A stretch of 64,000 bases of DNA. Origin: Cyclobacterium sp. 1_MG-2023. GTDB taxonomy: Bacteria > Bacteroidota > Bacteroidia > Cytophagales > Cyclobacteriaceae. A model generated the notes under the pieces. That model searched no databases. It was not told the DNA's origin and was given only the letters and a program-made list of their open reading frames with translations. Shown here in pieces: positions 37,116-45,854 of the stretch. Location of the stretch: contig NZ_JAUOPC010000012.1 in NCBI RefSeq assembly GCF_030546805.1, forward strand, positions 62,001 to 126,000, given 5' to 3'. The first letter of the stretch is position 1. Every line of letters starts with the position of its first letter. The translations under genes and the position numbers were made by a program.

Positions 37116-37152
37116 ATAAAAAAGGCGGTAGGGAAATCCTACCACCTTTTTT
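37116..37152. terminator. Bidirectional terminator between S41 peptidase and susD
   Basis: The arms AAAAGGCGGTAGG and CCTACCACCTTTT pair with one mismatch around a five-base loop, with A-run and T-run flanks on both sides. Confidence 0.85.
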
Positions 37153-37170
37153 ATTGTATATAATTATAAA

Positions 37171-38685
37171 TTAGTAACCTGGGTTTTGAGGGGCCAGGTT
37201 TGGATTTACATCCAGCTCAATTCTCGGTAGAGGCATCAAATAATCCTTTGCAGCATCAAAGTTATCGTGAGGTTCCAGGCTATTTACGCCTTTAAATACC
37301 TCATCACCCAATTGCCTTCTCTTGATGTCATACCATCTTTTATATTCGAAAGAAAGTTCAATTCTTCTTTCTTCAAGGACTAGGTCAATGAATGCATCTT
37401 TATCCATTCCTGACTGTACATCTTCAGGGAAACTATTCATTTGTCCGGCAGCATTTCTCGCCCGCTCTCTAATCTCATTTACTAGAGATACAGCTTCTTC
37501 AGTAGGTCCATTATTAACTTCAGCTGCAGCTTCAGCAGCGATCAACAAAACCTCTGCATAACGTATGGCTGAGTAATTATTGTCTGAAAATCTACCATCA
37601 GAATTACTGTTACCGGGAAACCTTCTGTATTTGGCAATATGAGGTCTTTGGGTATTTTGAAATTCAGTATATGGAACCATCACTCCTCCAACTAAGGCTT
37701 CATCCTCAAAACTTACTGACTTTCGGTAATCTCTATCATCCCAAGTATTGAAAACAGCCATGGAAGGAACACAAACACTCCATCCTAAATTATCTGCTCC
37801 TCTAATACCGGTCATGGGAGGCATAATGTCATCATTTGCTCCTCCAGATCCAGCTTGTTGTCCTAAGAAATCAATTGAAAATATATGTTCCTTAAGATTA
37901 TCAGCCATGTCAGCTCTGAAAAGATTTTGATAATCTGCCTCTAAATCATACCCAAACCTATCTTTATTGTCAATCACCCATTTGGCCTCCTCATAGGCCT
38001 TTTGGTAATCCGCTAAGGTTAGGTTAACTGATGCCAAGTAAGCTGCTGCTGTACCTTTGGTAGGTCTTGACCTCACATTATTTGGTTGATTATCCGGCAG
38101 GTTTTCTTTGGCAAATGTCAAATCTGCCAAGATTCCTTGGTATACCTCTTCTTCAGAAGTTTTGGAAATATCTTTAACTGCTTCCGGATCGGTTATGAAG
38201 TAATCGATATAAGGAATATCTCCAAACACACGCACCAAATGGTAATAACTGAAGGCCCTAACAAATCTTGCTTCAGCTATTAATTGGTTACTTACCGTTT
38301 CATCCAGTTCAAGACTTTCTGCTCCTGCGATGGCAGCATTGGCTGCACTTACAACCTGATACCAATATGGCCAATAAGCACTAACCATCCCATTGTTATC
38401 ATCCATATTAAAGTCGTTGACCTGTTGCCTTTCAGCAGGAGTTCCTCTATCGCCAATATCCACCATATCTCCCCTTAACATAATGGAAGTAACAAATTGC
38501 CTTCCATATAGTCTTTCACTTGCTATCCACCCATAAGCACCGAAAATCGCTGTTTCCACATCTTTCTCAGAGTTAAACAAACTCTCAGGTGCCAATAAGC
38601 CCACAGGCTTTTCTTCTAAGTCTGCGCAGCCTGCGAACAAGCAGGTAGCGGCCAATACCAAAGATTTATATATATTCGTTTTCAT
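37171..38685 (-). CDS. SusD/RagB-family nutrient-binding outer-membrane lipoprotein
   Basis: The 504-residue protein has a lipoprotein signal (Cys20 in LFAGC) and the family layout: an N-terminal SusD-like segment (ADLEEKPVGLLAPESLF), helical TPR-like repeats (ARFVRAFSYYHLVRVFGDIPY) and the C-terminal RagB/SusD region (YSAIRYAEVLLIAAEAAAEV, LVLEERRIELSFEYKRWYDIKR, LMPLPRIELDVNPNL). It binds substrate at the cell surface and hands it to the SusC pore encoded 21 bases upstream. The substrate cannot be read from sequence and no glycoside hydrolase is linked. Confidence 0.95.
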   Translation of the reverse strand: MKTNIYKSLVLAATCLFAGCADLEEKPVGLLAPESLFNSEKDVETAIFGAYGWIASERLYGRQFVTSIMLRGDMVDIGDRGTPAERQQVNDFNMDDNNGMVSAYWPYWYQVVSAANAAIAGAESLELDETVSNQLIAEARFVRAFSYYHLVRVFGDIPYIDYFITDPEAVKDISKTSEEEVYQGILADLTFAKENLPDNQPNNVRSRPTKGTAAAYLASVNLTLADYQKAYEEAKWVIDNKDRFGYDLEADYQNLFRADMADNLKEHIFSIDFLGQQAGSGGANDDIMPPMTGIRGADNLGWSVCVPSMAVFNTWDDRDYRKSVSFEDEALVGGVMVPYTEFQNTQRPHIAKYRRFPGNSNSDGRFSDNNYSAIRYAEVLLIAAEAAAEVNNGPTEEAVSLVNEIRERARNAAGQMNSFPEDVQSGMDKDAFIDLVLEERRIELSFEYKRWYDIKRRQLGDEVFKGVNSLEPHDNFDAAKDYLMPLPRIELDVNPNLAPQNPGY

Positions 38686-38706
38686 GGTTATTTCTTTTTT
38701 GGTTGC

Positions 38707-41700
38707 TTAAAATCCTACATTTAGACCTATGGTGTAACTCTTTGCATTCGGATAACTTCCGTAATCAAGCCCTAGGTTTCTATTTCCATCTGTAGCTCCT
38801 TCAGACCGATAATTAACCTCTGGGTCATATCCTTCATAAGAAGTGAAGGTTAATATATTCTGCGCACTTACATAAAGCCTAAGTTTGGAAAGCCCCAGAC
38901 GGTCCACAACAGTTGAAGGAAAATTATATCCTAGAGAAAGGTTCTTTAACCTTGTGTAAGTCCCATCAAAAATCCACCTAGTGGACACCCTTCTGGTTCT
39001 ACCGTTAAATGCCTTAGGCACATCAGTCTGTGTATTCGTAGGCGTCCACCTGTCCAATGCTTCTGTAGTAGCATTGTTAATTCCGGACATTAAATTAAGT
39101 TCCATTAAGGTATAACTAAGGATATCATTCCCAACAGAGCCCTGAAAAAACACATTCAGGTCAAAGTTTTTGTATCTGAAATCATGATTCCACCCCCAAA
39201 AGAAGTCAGGATGAGGATTACCAATTATTTGTCTGTCATCACTATTAAGTACACCATCGTCATTTAAATCTTTGAATTTCTCTCCTCCGGCTTCTTGCTC
39301 AAATCCACCTCCGGAAAGGAACTCATCACCTTCTTGGTAAACCCCATCATATACCCAACCATAAAAGCTACCTACAGAGCTGCCTTCTTGTAATAATTGA
39401 GTAGTACCTAAGCCCACCATATGTCCTGGGCCTGATCCGTACTGAATATCAGTTCCTTCGGGTAAAGAAAGTATGGTATTTCGGTTTCTAGAAAAGTTAA
39501 TGTCCATGTCCCATTGAAAAGCTCCCACAAGGTTTCTAGAGCCTAATGTAAGTTCTACTCCTTTATTTTCAACTTCTCCAATATTTCTCAATTGGGTAGT
39601 ATACCCTGAATATTGAGGCAACTGAACAGCAAATAGTAGGTCAGAAGTTACCATTCGGTAATACTCAGCTGACAAGGTTACCCTATCGTCCCAAAAACCA
39701 ATGTCTGTACCAATATTTAATTGGGCAGTAGTTTCCCAAGTCAAGTTATCGTTGGCCACAGTGGTGGGTCTAACAGCATTTACAGGTACCCCATCAATAA
39801 TAGAAAATACTGGTGAAAATCTAGCCAAAGTTTGGTAAGGTGAGATGGCCTGGTTTCCTGTGATTCCATAACTACCTCTCCATTTCCAAAAACTAATCAA
39901 ATCAGAAGTTTCAAGGAATTTTTCATTTTTCATGTTCCAAGCAATTGCTCCTGAAGGAAAAAATGCCCATTTATTATTTTTGGAAAATGTGGAAGAACCA
40001 TCATACCTTGCATTGAATGTAAACAAGTACTTGTCTCCCAAGGAATAATTTAATCGTCCATAATAAGAAGAAATTTGCCAATCAGTCAAAGCTGAATTAG
40101 GCGCCTGCCAAACAGCTGATGATCCTAGGTTCCAAAATGAAAAGGCATCAGTAATAAAGGAAGTTCCTCTAGCGCCATAGCTTTCACTCTCTGAAGATTG
40201 GAAAGAGTATCCCCCCATCGCTGAAAAAGTATGGTCATTTGCAAAAGTTTTGGAATAGGTAAGGTAATTCTCATTCAAAACCAAAGTATTCCTGTATGCA
40301 TTGATAGAGGCATCACCACCTACATTTCTACCTTCTGTAACCGTGGTTGGAGCATAGGTTCCTGTTCTTGAAGAATTTGCAGTAGCGCCAAAGGTGGTTT
40401 TAAATTTAAGCCCTTCAATTATATCGTATTCAGCAAAGAAATTTCCCTGAAACCGGTCATTAACATTTTCATTTTGCAATTGGGTGGCCACTGCATAAGG
40501 ATTGTCATGAGGATCATTAAGTCTGGCCACGGTAAAGGATCCATCTTCATTATAAATAGGTTGGTCAGGCTCGAATTTAAAAGCGGAAGCAACAACTCCA
40601 GGAGTTAACCCTCCAGAACTTTCTTGGGTTCTAACACCATCACTACTACTTCTCCTAGCGAATAGATTTAATCCGATTTTGAGTTTTTCAGTAGCTTGAA
40701 TATCTAAATTACTGGTAATACTAAACCTATTAAAGTCAGAATTAATGATTACCCCTTTTTGGTCAAAATAAGACCCTGAAACATAATAATTAACATTGTC
40801 TGTTCCTCCGGATATAGAAAGTTGGTAATTTTGAATACCACCGGTTCTAAAAATCTGATCTTGCCAATCGGTGTCTCCACCGGCTGGCTGAATATTAGGT
40901 CTTGCATCAGATATATAGTCATTAAATTGAGAAGCGTTCAATAAATCAAGTCGATTAATTTCATTTTGCATACTGTAAGAGGTATTGAAATCAATCTTTG
41001 CTGCTCCTGACTTTCCTCTTTTGGTAGTTACCATAATAACACCATTGGCTCCTCTTGAACCATAAATTGCAGTAGCAGATGCATCCTTCAGCACCTCCAT
41101 AGAGGCTATATCTTCAGGTGGTGGCATTGCTGCTCCAATAAATCCATCCACAACGAAAATAGGATCACTACTCGCGTTAATTGAAGTTCCGCCTCTTACC
41201 CTTACTTTCATGCTTGCTCCTGGCGCACCATTATTGGATTGAATCTGCACACCGGCAGCCCTTCCTTGGAGAGCCTGCACAGCATCAATAGCCGGATAAG
41301 CAGTCAATTCTTCCGCTTTTACGGAAGAAACTGCTCCCGTAAGGTCACTCCTCTTTTGTGTACCATAGCCCACAACGATTACTTCTTCCAAAGAGGATGC
41401 ATCCATTTCCATGGTCACATCTATTACAGATTGATTGCCGATGGAAATTGTTTGTGCCTCATATCCTATATATGAAAAGACCAAAACAGCTCCATCCGGT
41501 ACTGTTAAAGAATAGCTACCATCCAAGTCAGAAATAGTGCCTGTAGTGGTTCCTTGAACAGAAATTGTAGCTCCGGGCAAAGGCTGTCCTTCATCATCTT
41601 TTATTACACCTTTAATAGTTCTGTCCACTTCGGCGGTTATAGGCGTCTTCTCAGTTTGTGTAAGTCTAATATCAATTTGATCATTGACTTGGCGAAAACC

Positions 41701-42018
41701 CAAAGTAGTCTGAGAGGCAACTTCTTTTAATATTGACTCTACACTAGCATTGCCTTTGGAAAGTACCAGAGAGATATTTTCATTTACATCCTTTTTATCG
41801 AATGAAAAGGTAAAAGCGGTTTGCTTTTCAACTTTCTGAAGAAAACGGCCCAACGTCATTTCCTTTTCATTTATATTCACCTTTACCTCATCTATTGATT
41901 GGTATTGATCCTTTAGGTTAAGGGCCAAAACAAAATTAAAGAGAAAAAGCTGTAAAGTGAATCCATACAAGAAGTAGCGGGACAATAGGTAAATTGTCTT
42001 TTGTAATTTAAATTTCAT
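38707..42018 (-). CDS. SusC/RagA TonB-dependent transporter with STN domain
   Basis: This large 1103-residue protein has a signal segment (to about 33), an STN domain (about 45-118: VKVNINEKEMTLGRFLQKVE) and a carboxypeptidase-regulatory-like beta sandwich (about 132-212: IKGVIKDDEGQPLPGATISV). The TonB-box region EEVIVVGYGTQKRSDLTGAVSSV, the plug with AAGVQIQ and GANGVIMVTTKRG, and the beta-barrel follow to the end. It imports a large substrate across the outer membrane using TonB energy. The STN domain is the part that signals to FecR-type regulators; a FecR and an ECF sigma gene lie just upstream, so expression is probably substrate-induced. Confidence 0.96.
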   Translation of the reverse strand: MKFKLQKTIYLLSRYFLYGFTLQLFLFNFVLALNLKDQYQSIDEVKVNINEKEMTLGRFLQKVEKQTAFTFSFDKKDVNENISLVLSKGNASVESILKEVASQTTLGFRQVNDQIDIRLTQTEKTPITAEVDRTIKGVIKDDEGQPLPGATISVQGTTTGTISDLDGSYSLTVPDGAVLVFSYIGYEAQTISIGNQSVIDVTMEMDASSLEEVIVVGYGTQKRSDLTGAVSSVKAEELTAYPAIDAVQALQGRAAGVQIQSNNGAPGASMKVRVRGGTSINASSDPIFVVDGFIGAAMPPPEDIASMEVLKDASATAIYGSRGANGVIMVTTKRGKSGAAKIDFNTSYSMQNEINRLDLLNASQFNDYISDARPNIQPAGGDTDWQDQIFRTGGIQNYQLSISGGTDNVNYYVSGSYFDQKGVIINSDFNRFSITSNLDIQATEKLKIGLNLFARRSSSDGVRTQESSGGLTPGVVASAFKFEPDQPIYNEDGSFTVARLNDPHDNPYAVATQLQNENVNDRFQGNFFAEYDIIEGLKFKTTFGATANSSRTGTYAPTTVTEGRNVGGDASINAYRNTLVLNENYLTYSKTFANDHTFSAMGGYSFQSSESESYGARGTSFITDAFSFWNLGSSAVWQAPNSALTDWQISSYYGRLNYSLGDKYLFTFNARYDGSSTFSKNNKWAFFPSGAIAWNMKNEKFLETSDLISFWKWRGSYGITGNQAISPYQTLARFSPVFSIIDGVPVNAVRPTTVANDNLTWETTAQLNIGTDIGFWDDRVTLSAEYYRMVTSDLLFAVQLPQYSGYTTQLRNIGEVENKGVELTLGSRNLVGAFQWDMDINFSRNRNTILSLPEGTDIQYGSGPGHMVGLGTTQLLQEGSSVGSFYGWVYDGVYQEGDEFLSGGGFEQEAGGEKFKDLNDDGVLNSDDRQIIGNPHPDFFWGWNHDFRYKNFDLNVFFQGSVGNDILSYTLMELNLMSGINNATTEALDRWTPTNTQTDVPKAFNGRTRRVSTRWIFDGTYTRLKNLSLGYNFPSTVVDRLGLSKLRLYVSAQNILTFTSYEGYDPEVNYRSEGATDGNRNLGLDYGSYPNAKSYTIGLNVGF

Positions 42019-42125
42019 AGTTTTTAGGTTTATTTTTTCAATTATTGACTATTGGACAATAAAAAGAAATTATCCAATTAATAGGTTTTACACCTTTGTA
42101 TTCATCTTATTTACCATGCATCATA

Positions 42126-43175
42126 TTATTTAAATTTTAAGTATATTTTTTTTCCATTTATCTCGTATTTAAAATACTCTATGAAGGACATTCTGTCCAA
42201 CACCAAATCGAGGGTTTGATTGAAGTACTTTCCGCTCAAAGCCCAAGACATTCTGGGTTTTCCGATGACCTGTATTTCTACCCCATACCATCTTTCGAGT
42301 ACAGCAACCACCTCATCAAAAGCTGCATTTTCGAAAACAAGTAACCCTTCTCTCCAGCCAATTGCCTCGGCATCAGAAAACTCAGTAATGTTAAATTGAT
42401 TAGTGACTTGTTTGTATTGCAGTTGTTCTCCGGGATCTAGTAAATAGGTTTTATTAGCAGAATCAGAATGAATTTCGACCTTCCCCGTTAGCAGGGATAC
42501 AAAAACTTCATTGGTGTCAAAAAAATTGATATTAAAAGAAGTTCCCAAAGCTGCAGTTTCAATGTTACCTGATACGACTTTAAAAACTCTAGAAGAATCT
42601 TTTTTCACCTCAAAATATCCCTCTCCCAATAAAGTAACTTTCCTTTCCAGAGAATCAAATCTCTCAGGGAAGGTCAGTTGACTACCTGAATTCAGCCAAA
42701 CACTAGATCCATCAGGGAGTTTAAAATTTAACTTCTCTCCAAAGTGCGTTGATTTGGTAAGCATGACAGGTTTTGAAACCTGTGCCTCACTTTTTGTTGG
42801 CTCAGCTGTCACAAATTGACTGAGTAAATAGCCCATAAAACTTGTTAAAACTAAAATTACAGCCACTTTATACCATTGCTTAATGGTCAGCCAGGAATGG
42901 GAGCTTTGATGAACTTGAAAATCAATTTCGTAGGCCTGCTCATGAGCTAAAATATTTTGAAGAACTCTAGATTTAACATCATCAGAAACCTTATAAGGCT
43001 GATCTTTAAGCCCCAACAGGATTTCTCTAGCCTTTTTCACCTCCATCACCTTTTCTGAATGGGCCTGCATCCAATTCATCCAATAGATATCCAACTCCTC
43101 ATTGGGCTCCTTAACCCACTTTACAAATTCGGGGTTGGTAAGTAAGAGTATTGGTATGTCTTCCTTTCTGTCCAT
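42126..43175 (-). CDS. FecR-family anti-sigma factor
   Basis: The 349-residue protein has a cytoplasmic N-terminal part with a DUF4880-like helical region, one membrane helix at about 101-121 and a periplasmic FecR domain (about 143-240: HFGEKLNFKLPDGSSVWLNSGSQL, ERKVTLLGEGYFEV, IETAALGTSFNI). The C-terminal DUF4974-like end carries LVLDRMSFIEYFKYEI. It holds the ECF sigma factor at the membrane and releases it when the SusC STN domain signals. The order sigma, fecR, susC, susD is classical for Bacteroidota. Confidence 0.94.
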   Translation of the reverse strand: MDRKEDIPILLLTNPEFVKWVKEPNEELDIYWMNWMQAHSEKVMEVKKAREILLGLKDQPYKVSDDVKSRVLQNILAHEQAYEIDFQVHQSSHSWLTIKQWYKVAVILVLTSFMGYLLSQFVTAEPTKSEAQVSKPVMLTKSTHFGEKLNFKLPDGSSVWLNSGSQLTFPERFDSLERKVTLLGEGYFEVKKDSSRVFKVVSGNIETAALGTSFNINFFDTNEVFVSLLTGKVEIHSDSANKTYLLDPGEQLQYKQVTNQFNITEFSDAEAIGWREGLLVFENAAFDEVVAVLERWYGVEIQVIGKPRMSWALSGKYFNQTLDLVLDRMSFIEYFKYEINGKKIYLKFK

Positions 43176-43305
43176 TTTTTGTCCTTCAATCCCATAAGGG
43201 CTGAAAAGTCAGAATGACATCAGATTTTTAACAAAAAATTAAAATAAATTTCTCTAAAGGTTAAAATTGGAAATTACCAAAGCTAAAATATTGAAGCGAA
43301 AAGAA

Positions 43306-43917
43306 TTACTTCATAGCAGATTTCATGGCTGAAAGGGCCTTATAAACCAAATTACGGGCCGACTTCACATGATCAAAGCCCAACAATTCACTAATCTGAG
43401 AATAATTTAAATTCTGAAAATAAAAATAATAAATAGCTTCTCTTTGTTTTCGAGGAAGAATACTTAATGCTTTATTTAATTTTTCTGACTTTTCTTGTTG
43501 AATTTGTTGATCAATAAGAATATCTTCATGAGAAAATGTTATCTGAAATCCATCCTGATGGTTAACAGACAAAGGCTTTTTGGAACTTTTGATTTCATCA
43601 ATAAGTTTTCGTTTCATACATTTCATAAGATAGAAACGAATGCAATCTGTAGGACCCAAAGATTTTCTTTTTTGCCTTAGATATATAAAGACATCCTGAA
43701 TACAATCCTCAATAAGTTCTTGATTTCTTGAAAGTTGAAAACCATAATTTAGCAAAATATCAAAATTATCATTGTAAATCTTGATAAATGCAGTTTCACT
43801 TCCACCTCTAAATTGTTGCCAAAGCTTGGCATCATCAATTTCCGGCAAGTCATTTGGATATGACTGCAAATCCGTTTTTGCGGAATAGCGCTTGTTATTT
43901 TGGGTGGGTCTATTCAT
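43306..43917 (-). CDS. ECF-type RNA polymerase sigma-70 factor
   Basis: The 203-residue protein has region 2 (about 40-105: ETAFIKIYNDNFDILLNYGFQLSRNQELIEDCIQDVFIYL) and region 4 (about 140-200: LNKALSILPRKQREAIYYFYFQNLNYSQISELLGF). It should direct transcription of the downstream susC/susD pair and perhaps its own operon. It lies 130 bases from fecR on the same strand. A hairpin followed by a T-run points toward its start (see findings). Confidence 0.93.
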   Translation of the reverse strand: MNRPTQNNKRYSAKTDLQSYPNDLPEIDDAKLWQQFRGGSETAFIKIYNDNFDILLNYGFQLSRNQELIEDCIQDVFIYLRQKRKSLGPTDCIRFYLMKCMKRKLIDEIKSSKKPLSVNHQDGFQITFSHEDILIDQQIQQEKSEKLNKALSILPRKQREAIYYFYFQNLNYSQISELLGFDHVKSARNLVYKALSAMKSAMK

Positions 43918-44041
43918 TGAATCCTTAAATGTATAATAATCTTCTCATTATTTAAAAAGAATACCTTTTGGACCAAAAAAAAGGTGAATTCCAAGCAGAA
44001 AATATGAATAAAATCACCTTTTATAAAAAATAAGTCACGGA

Positions 44042-44074
44042 TTGCTTATTTACCAAAGAAAGGATTTAATTTTG
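44042..44074 (+). promoter_or_regulatory. Promoter of the desaturase gene
   Basis: TTG at 44042-44044 and TAATTTTG at 44067-44074 are separated by 22 bases, which fits the Bacteroidota -33/-7 pattern exactly in the -7 element. Transcription should begin near 44080, leaving a leader of about 20 bases before the GTG at 44100. Confidence 0.6.
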
Positions 44075-44099
44075 TAGAGTATATCAAATTTTATCAAAA

Positions 44100-44852
44100 G
44101 TGATTCTAATTATTTTCTTTCTATTACACTGGTATTTCTCTCTATTTTGCCAAAGCTTTTTCCTTCACAGGTATGCGGCTCATCAAATGTTTGTCATGAA
44201 CAAATATTGGGAGAAATTTTTTTACATTTTCACCTGGGTTTGTCAAGGCAGTTCTTACCTATCTCCCAGAGCTTATGCTATTCTTCACAGGATGCACCAT
44301 GCTTATAGTGATACGCCTTTAGATCCTCATAGCCCACACCATACCGAAAACCTTTTTACCATGATGTGGAAAACAAAAAAGATTTACAATGAACATTTCA
44401 CTTTTAGGGCAAAACCTGAGGAAAGGTTTATAAAAGATGTTCCTGATTGGAATCAATTTGACAAGTTTGCAGATACGATGGGAATACGAATTGGCTGGCT
44501 TTTAGTCTATGTATTGATTTATGTGTTAAGCATTAGTGTTTTTGAACTAGCAGGAACACATTGGTGGATGTATTTCCTTTTACCTATTCATTTTATGATG
44601 GGACCAGTTCATGGTGCAATAGTCAATTGGAGTGGTCACAAATACGGCTATGCCAATTTTGATAACAATGACAAATCAAAAAATTCGCTGATTTTAGACT
44701 TTTTAATGTTAGGTGAGCTATTCCAGAACAACCATCATCGACTTCCTAAAAGGGTAAATTTTGCAGTCAAGTGGTACGAATTTGACCCGACCTATCCAAT
44801 TGTTAAACTATTGCATGCTACAGGAATTATAAAATTAAAACCTACCAATTGA
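44100..44852 (+). CDS. Acyl-CoA (fatty acid) desaturase
   Basis: The 250-residue membrane protein starts at GTG 44100. No ATG exists in frame before a stop at 44067, and the promoter lies just upstream. It has the three histidine boxes of membrane di-iron desaturases: HRYAAHQ (H23, H28), HRMHH (63-67) and NNHHR near 213. Four hydrophobic segments are visible. It inserts a double bond in acyl chains using oxygen and reduced electron carriers, which affects membrane fluidity. The position of the double bond cannot be deduced. Single gene with a terminator downstream. Confidence 0.92.
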   Translation: MILIIFFLLHWYFSLFCQSFFLHRYAAHQMFVMNKYWEKFFYIFTWVCQGSSYLSPRAYAILHRMHHAYSDTPLDPHSPHHTENLFTMMWKTKKIYNEHFTFRAKPEERFIKDVPDWNQFDKFADTMGIRIGWLLVYVLIYVLSISVFELAGTHWWMYFLLPIHFMMGPVHGAIVNWSGHKYGYANFDNNDKSKNSLILDFLMLGELFQNNHHRLPKRVNFAVKWYEFDPTYPIVKLLHATGIIKLKPTN

Positions 44853-45161
44853 CCCCTTAAAGAAATAGGTGTAAAAAAATATTATCCCTTCAAATTGAAT
44901 CATTACGGTTTCAGTTTGAAGGGATTTTTTTTGACTAAACAAGCACAATAAGTATAAAAAAATAGGTGAAAAAAAATGTGTTACTCATGAAAAATGTATC
45001 AAAATCAGGTCAATTAAATAGTTGAATTTTTGGCTTTAGAATAGGTTTTGACTTTAATTTCTAACCATATAGCATAAAAAATGTTATATTTTTATAAAAA
45101 AAATTGCATTTACAAAACTAAATGGTTAAGTTGATCCAAAATCACCTACTTTAAAACAAAT
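44853..45161. other. 309-base spacer before the BlaI-type gene
   Basis: It holds the desaturase terminator (44884-44934), then AT-rich sequence leading to the BlaI-type start. A TAGGTTTTG near 45045 is one base too long for the -7 consensus. No clear repressor operator was found by eye. Confidence 0.4.
44884..44934 (+). terminator. Terminator of the desaturase gene
   Basis: The 11-bp stem ATCCCTTCAAA with TTTGAAGGGAT has a loop of about 20 bases and is followed by a run of eight T. Confidence 0.8.
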
Positions 45162-45527
45162 ATGAGAGAACTAACAAGAGCAGAAGAGCAAATAATGCAG
45201 ATTCTATGGGACATTGAGAAAGGCTTTGTCAAAGATGTCCTAGAAAAAATGACAGCTCCAAAACCGGCGTATAACACTGTTTCAACAATCATACGTATTT
45301 TGGAAAGAAAAGGCTTTGTCAAGCATAAGGCTTATGGCAAGTCTCATGAATATTATCCTATTGTTTCAAAGGATGAATACCGAAGCTTTACAATTAAGAA
45401 TTTATTGACTGGTTATTTTAGCGGATCATTTGCCAATTTAGCTTCATTTTTTGCCAAAGATGAAAAACTAGACGTTAAAGCTTTGGAAAAAATAATGGAT
45501 GAAGTAAAAGACGATGTCAAGGATTAA
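45162..45527 (+). CDS. BlaI/MecI/CopY-family repressor, orphan
   Basis: The 121-residue protein has the family's winged-helix N-terminal domain (LTRAEEQIMQILWDIEKGFVKDVLEKM, YNTVSTIIRILERKGFVKHK). A helical C-terminal dimer part follows (about 80-121), ending in a charged KDDVKD. BlaI/MecI proteins repress genes until cut by a membrane peptidase of the M56 (BlaR1/MecR1) family, normally encoded just downstream. Here the next 327 bases hold no gene and the following gene is on the other strand, so the usual partner is missing. It may respond to a distant peptidase or work like CopY. Confidence 0.9.
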   Translation: MRELTRAEEQIMQILWDIEKGFVKDVLEKMTAPKPAYNTVSTIIRILERKGFVKHKAYGKSHEYYPIVSKDEYRSFTIKNLLTGYFSGSFANLASFFAKDEKLDVKALEKIMDEVKDDVKD

Positions 45528-45854
45528 TAGACTTTAATGAATATTCAATAGTTGCCCTTGAATCTAGTAAAATTTTCTTAATGGATTTACCACAATATTA
45601 AGCTAGGGACATCTTCTGATGCTTCAAGTAGTTCTTAAGTGGCAGTCATCTATAAAGAATTAATCTTTTAGGAGATATGGTAAAGACTTGATAAAGTCAA
45701 AAAACTATTGGGTTGAATTGAAAATCAAATGCTATTAAGCAGAAAAAAGGTGAACGAATTAACGTTCACCTTTTTTTATTATTTTAACATGTTTTTCTTT
45801 GGTTTTAGACTTACCTATAGAAGGATCAAAAGCTAAAGAAGAACAAGTAATCAA
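45528..45854. other. 327-base spacer after the BlaI-type gene
   Basis: No gene is seen on either strand, including no remnant of an M56 peptidase that I can recognise. The bidirectional terminator 45743-45777 lies at its right end. Confidence 0.5.
45743..45777. terminator. Bidirectional terminator between the BlaI-type gene and ugd
   Basis: The stem AAAAGGTGAACG pairs with CGTTCACCTTTT around AATTAA-type sequence, with A-run and T-run flanks. Confidence 0.85.
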
